Part shown: in pieces, positions 60,471-64,000 of the stretch
How positions within the stretch are numbered: the stretch's first letter is position 1
How the letters are laid out: each line of letters starts with the position of its first letter
Assembly: GCA_016716745.1 (NCBI GenBank)
Contig: JADJVD010000005.1
Location: 248,001 to 312,000, forward strand
Origin: Hyphomicrobiales bacterium
Lineage (GTDB): Bacteria; Pseudomonadota; Alphaproteobacteria; Rhizobiales; Beijerinckiaceae
DNA: 64,000 bases
Reading direction: 5' to 3'
Made by a program: the position numbers and the translations under genes
Notes under the pieces: model-generated
Seen by the model: the letters and a program-made list of their open reading frames with translations, nothing else
The model's database searches: none
Told to the model about the DNA's origin: nothing

Positions 60471-60471
60471 T

Positions 60472-61323
60472 ATGCGAAATGCCTCCGATCTCAAGAAGCC
60501 CTCGCCGCCGCGCCCGCCGACCGAGGGGCGCGCGCAGAACGTGCGCGCCGTCACCCGCGCGCTCTCGGTGCTCACCTCCTTCGGCCGGAAGCGGCAGCAA
60601 TCGCTCGCCGAGGTCACCGGCGCGACCGGTCTCGACAAGGGAACGACCCGGCGCCTGCTGCTGACTTTGATGAAGGGCGGCTTCGTCGTGCAGGATCCGG
60701 CGACGCAGACCTACCGGCTCGGCCGCGCTGTGCGCGATCTGGCCGCGGCCGTCGCCGACGATCTCGATTTCCGCGGCGTCGCCGGGCCGATCGCGACCGC
60801 GCTCGCGGCCGATCTGCACATGACGTCCTTCATCTCCGTGTATCAGGACGGCGACGTCGTCTGCCTCGACCGCATTCACGACATGAAGGGCGTCGAAGTG
60901 CACTGGTGGGCGGTCGGCGGCGCGCTGCCCTATAATTGCGGCGGCGCGCCAAAGCTGCTGCTCGCCTATCAGCCGGCGGACGAAATCGAGCGCGTGTTGC
61001 GCCGCGACCTCGTGGCGCTGACGCCGCGCAGCATCGTCGACCGCGCCGGGCTGCGAAAGCGTCTGGCGCTGATCCGCCGGCGCGGCTGGGAGTTCGCCGT
61101 CGACGACGTGGCGCTCGGCCTGTCCGCGCTCGCCGTTCCGGTGCGCGCGTCGGACGGGTCGATCGCGGGCGCGCTCAGCGTCGCCGGGCTGACGCCGCAG
61201 ATGCAGGATCGCGGCAAGCCGGTGCATCTCGAGCAGTTGCGGGCCGCGGCGGCGCGCATAGAGGCGGGTCTCGGCGGCGACCGAGGCGCCGCCATGCGCA
61301 GCGCTCATCGTTTCGCAGAGTGA
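60472..61323 (+). CDS. IclR-family transcriptional regulator
   Basis: A 283-residue IclR regulator. The N-terminal winged helix lies at about residues 22-85 (AVTRALSVLTSFGRKRQQ, TGLDKGTTRRLLLTLMKGG). The effector domain follows, with DGDVVCLDRIHDMKGV, GGALPYNCGGAPKLLLAY and GLSALAVPVRASDGSIAGA. It is probably self-regulated and controls the FAD oxidase, the racemase-family gene and the TRAP permease through the 19-bp motif; the ABC transporter genes downstream may join the regulon. Confidence 0.92.
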   Translation: MRNASDLKKPSPPRPPTEGRAQNVRAVTRALSVLTSFGRKRQQSLAEVTGATGLDKGTTRRLLLTLMKGGFVVQDPATQTYRLGRAVRDLAAAVADDLDFRGVAGPIATALAADLHMTSFISVYQDGDVVCLDRIHDMKGVEVHWWAVGGALPYNCGGAPKLLLAYQPADEIERVLRRDLVALTPRSIVDRAGLRKRLALIRRRGWEFAVDDVALGLSALAVPVRASDGSIAGALSVAGLTPQMQDRGKPVHLEQLRAAAARIEAGLGGDRGAAMRSAHRFAE

Positions 61324-61339
61324 CATGGGGATTTACGCC

Positions 61340-61367
61340 TTGACAGAAATGGACGGCGATCCATAGT
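61340..61367 (+). promoter_or_regulatory. Sigma-70-like promoter of the ABC transporter operon
   Basis: TTGACA at 61340-61345 is a perfect -35 box. CATAGT at 61362-61367 lies 16 bp away and matches four of six -10 bases. The pair is 66 bp before the start of the binding protein gene. A half copy of the IclR motif (GTGACAT, reverse of ATGTCAC) lies just upstream at 61320-61326. Confidence 0.5.
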
Positions 61368-61432
61368 CGTCGCGCATCGTTGCCGCGCCTCGACGCGCGT
61401 CGGCGGAACAATTTCACCGGGAGGAACAGCAC

Positions 61433-62588
61433 GTGACGACCTTCGCGACAGGCGTTCGCGCCACAGTCTTCGCCGCCGCCGCTGCGGGCGTCTTCGTCGC
61501 CGGCGGGGCCGCCGCCGCGCCCGCGGCGGGCGAATATTCGATCGGCTTCGTCACGGAGAACACCGGCCCGCTGGCGGCGGCCGGCATTTCGTTCCATCGT
61601 GGCGCGCAGCTCGCCGTCGAGGAAATCAACGCTGGCGCGCTCGCCGGCGCCGGCGTGAAGCTGAAGCTTTCCGAAAAGGAGAGCGGATCGGACGCCGCGC
61701 GCGCCGTGCAGGCGATCAACCAGTTCATCGCGGATCGATCCGTCCTGGCGATCTCGTGCTGCATCCTGTCGCCGGTGGCCGGCGCGGTGAAACCGGTCGT
61801 CATCTCGAACCAGACGCCGCTGGTGATCTACGGCGCGACGCTGCCGGGCTTGCCGGCGCCGCCTTACGTCTATTCGGTCGTCGGTCTTCCCGGTCCCCAG
61901 GAAGTGAAGATGACGAAGAAGCTCGCCGAGGCGCTGAAGCCGAAGACGGTGACCTACTTCGTCAACGCCGACAACGAGGGCTTCCAGAACCGCTTCAAGG
62001 CGGCGCAGAAAGTTGGAGGAGGCCGGCGTGAAGACCGCCGGCGTCGTCTCGATCCTGTCGAGCGACACCGACTTCACGGCGCCTGCGACGCAGGCGATCG
62101 GCCAGAATCCCGATCTCATCATGGTGTGGACGACGCAGACGCCGGCCGCCGGCATCATCGCGGCGCTGCGCCAGCGCGGATTTGCGGGCAACATCTCCGC
62201 CTCCGACGTGATCTCGCCGGCGCCGATCTTCAAGAAGATCGGCGAGCCGCTCGCCGGCATCCCGTTCCCGATCAACTACTCCGCCGAGATCTCGAAGAGC
62301 GCGGAGGCGCAGGCTTTCTCGAAGGGCTACGAGGCGAAGTTCAAGGAAGCGCCGGACACCTATTCCTCGCAGGGCTACACCGCGATGTATCTCATCGCGC
62401 AGGCGCTGAAGGCGACGAACGGCGCGCCGACGCGCGAGGCGCTCGCCGCCGCCCTGTCGCAGGTGAAGTCGGTGACGCCGAACATCTTCGGCGGCCTGCC
62501 GATGGTCAACGGTCAGGCCGAAGTCGAGACCTCGCTGATCGCCAACTGGACGAAGGACGGCAAGATCGTCAGTTGGGAAAAAAAGTGA
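61433..62588 (+). pseudogene. Branched-chain-type ABC transporter substrate-binding protein (one frameshift)
   Basis: A LivJ-like type I periplasmic binding protein. GTG 61433 has GGGAGGA eight bases upstream, and a signal peptide ends about FVAGGAAAAPA. The fold markers YSIGFVTENTGPLAAAG, VEEINAGAL and SVLAISCCILSPVAGAV are clear. The frame breaks at the AAA run at 62009-62011. Removing one A restores AQKLEEAGVKTAGVVSILSS and leads to the stop at 62588 (about 384 residues), including YSSQGYTAMYLIAQALKATN. The gene is followed by livH and livM genes. The substrate cannot be read from sequence; hydroxy acids and aromatic acids are handled by similar proteins. I think the extra base is an error. 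Confidence 0.85.
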
Positions 62589-62618
62589 TCGCGGCCGACG
62601 CCGTTTGAGGCGCGCGCC

Positions 62619-63506
62619 ATGCAGCTCTTTCTCGAGCAGACCATCAATGGCGTCGCGCTCGGCTCGCTTTACGCGCTGTTCGGCGTTGGCTTCGGTCTCG
62701 TCTTCGCCACGCTCGGCATCCTCAACGCCGCGCATGGATGCTACGCGAGCTGGGCGGCTATCGTCGGCTACTATGCGGTGGAGAGCGTCGGCCTGCCGTT
62801 TCCGGTCGCCATCCTCGCCGGCGTGATCGCCGGCGGGGCCATCGCCATAATCGTCGACCAGATCGCCTTCCAGCCCTTGCGCGACCGCGGGACGGGCCTG
62901 CTCGGGGCGCTGATCACCTCGATCGGCTTCTGGATCATTCTCGACAGTCTGGCCGGTTTCGCGACCGGCCAGCAGAGTCTCGCCTTCCCGGCGGCCAGCT
63001 ATCCAAGCGGCATGACGTCGATCGCCGGCCTGCGCGTTCCGACGATGCAGATCGTCGTCATCGTCGCGCTGGCGGTCTGCACGGTTGGAATCTATCTGCT
63101 GATCCAGAAGACGCGCGTCGGCGCGGCGATGCGGGCGGTCGGGTGGAACCCTGTTTCGGCCTCTCTCGGCGGCGTGAATTCGCGCATGGTCATCCTGCTC
63201 ACAGCGTTTCTGGCGGGCGCGACGTCGGGCCTCGCCGGCGTGCTCGGCGGCATCGCCACGTCGAACGTCTCCTTCACGCTTGGCGAAGGGCTGATGCTAA
63301 AAGGCTTCGCCGCGGTCGTCGTCGGCGGGTTCGACGATGTGCGCGGCACGGCGATCGCCGGCATTTGCCTCGGCGTCATCGAAGTGTTCGTCGCGCAATA
63401 TCTGTCGACCTCGCTGCGCGACGGCATCACCTACAGTCTGCTTCTCATCTTCCTCGTCGTGCGGCCGCGAGGCTTGTTCGGCAGCGCCAGCTTCCAGCGG
63501 GCCTGA
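62619..63506 (+). CDS. Branched-chain-type ABC transporter permease (LivH)
   Basis: A 295-residue LivH-type permease with about eight hydrophobic helices. Motifs: NGVALGSLYALFGVGFGLVF, QPLRDRGTGLLGALITSIGF, AMRAVGWNPVSASLGGVN with the ATPase-contact loop, and GLMLKGFAAVVVGGFDDVRG. It starts 30 bp after the binding protein stop and ends 4 bp before the next permease. Confidence 0.93.
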   Translation: MQLFLEQTINGVALGSLYALFGVGFGLVFATLGILNAAHGCYASWAAIVGYYAVESVGLPFPVAILAGVIAGGAIAIIVDQIAFQPLRDRGTGLLGALITSIGFWIILDSLAGFATGQQSLAFPAASYPSGMTSIAGLRVPTMQIVVIVALAVCTVGIYLLIQKTRVGAAMRAVGWNPVSASLGGVNSRMVILLTAFLAGATSGLAGVLGGIATSNVSFTLGEGLMLKGFAAVVVGGFDDVRGTAIAGICLGVIEVFVAQYLSTSLRDGITYSLLLIFLVVRPRGLFGSASFQRA

Positions 63507-63510
63507 GGCG

Positions 63511-64000
63511 ATGCAGACGCTGCTCGACTTCTGGGCCGGCTACGGGTCGACCGTCGTGTTCGCGATGGTGAACTCCTTCTTCGCCCTGTCGGCCTACGCC
63601 GTTCTGTCGACGGGTGTGTTGAGCTTCGCGACCGTGGCGTTCGCGGCGGTAGGCGGCTTTCTGGCCGCGCAGATGGTCGGCAAGTTCGGCATGCCGTTGC
63701 CGGCGGCCGTGGCGTTGGCAGGGCTCGGCGGCGGACTGGCGTCGGCGCTGGTGGCGGCGGCGTTCCTGAAGCTGGAATCGCACTGGATGGCGCTCGCCAG
63801 TCTGGCGCTGGTTCTGATCACCCGCGTCGTCGCTCTCAACGCGCCCGCGCTCACCGGCGGCGTCAACGGGCTTGTCGTGCCGCAGCGCATCTCCTTCCTG
63901 CAATTGCTCGTCCTGCTCGCCGTTGTGGCGCTCGTGTTTCATCGCCTGTCGCGCTCCTGGTACGGGCTCGCCGCGCGGGCGGTGCGCGAGGATCCGGCGG
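63511..64000 (+). CDS. Branched-chain-type ABC transporter permease (LivM), cut by the window edge
   Basis: The first 163 codons of a LivM-type permease. It starts at ATG 63511, four bases after the livH stop. Visible motifs: hydrophobic helices, SHWMALASLALVLITRV, NAPALTGGVNGLVVP, and near the edge YGLAARAVREDPA, the beginning of the cytoplasmic loop that meets the ATPase. The rest, with probable LivG and LivF genes, lies outside the window. Confidence 0.9.
   Translation, partial: MQTLLDFWAGYGSTVVFAMVNSFFALSAYAVLSTGVLSFATVAFAAVGGFLAAQMVGKFGMPLPAAVALAGLGGGLASALVAAAFLKLESHWMALASLALVLITRVVALNAPALTGGVNGLVVPQRISFLQLLVLLAVVALVFHRLSRSWYGLAARAVREDPA

Overview
The window is GC-rich, stop-poor DNA from an alphaproteobacterium, most likely of the Hyphomicrobiales (Rhizobiales). 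The signs are an LdtR-type regulator beside an L,D-transpeptidase, a bradyrhizobial-type amino acid:carrier-protein ligase cluster, a GlgX-MalQ fusion and a sox cluster of alphaproteobacterial type. Nothing allows a genus call. No rRNA, tRNA, CRISPR array, insertion sequence or phage gene was seen. Three genes carry a one-base insertion in a three-base homopolymer, which looks more like assembly error than gene decay.

Left part (1-14.7 kb). Two tiny exported paralogues and recO are followed by a 2-oxoacid:ferredoxin oxidoreductase set: an FAD/Fe-S electron-transfer protein (frameshifted), a gamma-alpha fusion subunit and a TPP beta subunit. On the opposite strand lies a tight six-gene operon: carrier protein, acyl-CoA dehydrogenase-like flavoprotein, tRNA-synthetase-like amino acid:carrier-protein ligase, DUF1839, a GH2-like glycosidase and a tandem alpha/beta hydrolase. 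I propose that it loads an amino acid on a carrier protein, may oxidise it, and transfers it to an acceptor through DUF1839, which resembles the BtrH cysteine acyltransferases.

Middle part (14.7-29.3 kb). A LysR regulator faces a glutamine-synthetase-like ligase and an aldehyde dehydrogenase. Then come a cold-shock gene with a structured leader, an SDR, threonine dehydratase with a solitary LivH-like permease, a VanX-type dipeptidase, a dual-specificity phosphatase with hemB, a 3-hydroxyisobutyryl-CoA hydrolase with a small membrane protein, and the ldtR-ldtP pair. Two YeeE/YedE sulfur-transport proteins follow, behind a perfect palindrome that overlaps their start codon.

Glycogen operon (29.3-42.6 kb, minus strand): glgP, glgB, glgC, glgA, pgm and a glgX-malQ fusion, with most junctions overlapping. 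It covers synthesis, branching, phosphorolysis and debranching.

Sox region (43.2-56.1 kb). soxYZBCDE, a DsrE-like protein and soxF run on the minus strand, soxAX on the plus strand, soxWV on the minus strand, and soxS, soxR and two YeeE/YedE genes on the plus strand. This is a complete thiosulfate-oxidising system with SoxCD and a FCSD-type SoxEF. Four 16-bp sites of the form ATT(A/C)-N8-NNAT lie in front of soxY/soxA, soxV/soxS, the last YeeE gene and the distant YeeE pair at 29.2 kb, so SoxR probably controls both loci.

Right part (56.1-64.0 kb). An Asp/Glu-racemase-family protein, an orphan TRAP permease pair, an FAD-linked oxidase, an IclR regulator and the start of a branched-chain-type ABC transporter. 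A 19-bp motif, nearly identical in both divergent promoters, ties the racemase/TRAP and oxidase/IclR pairs into one probable IclR regulon. The last permease is cut by the window edge.
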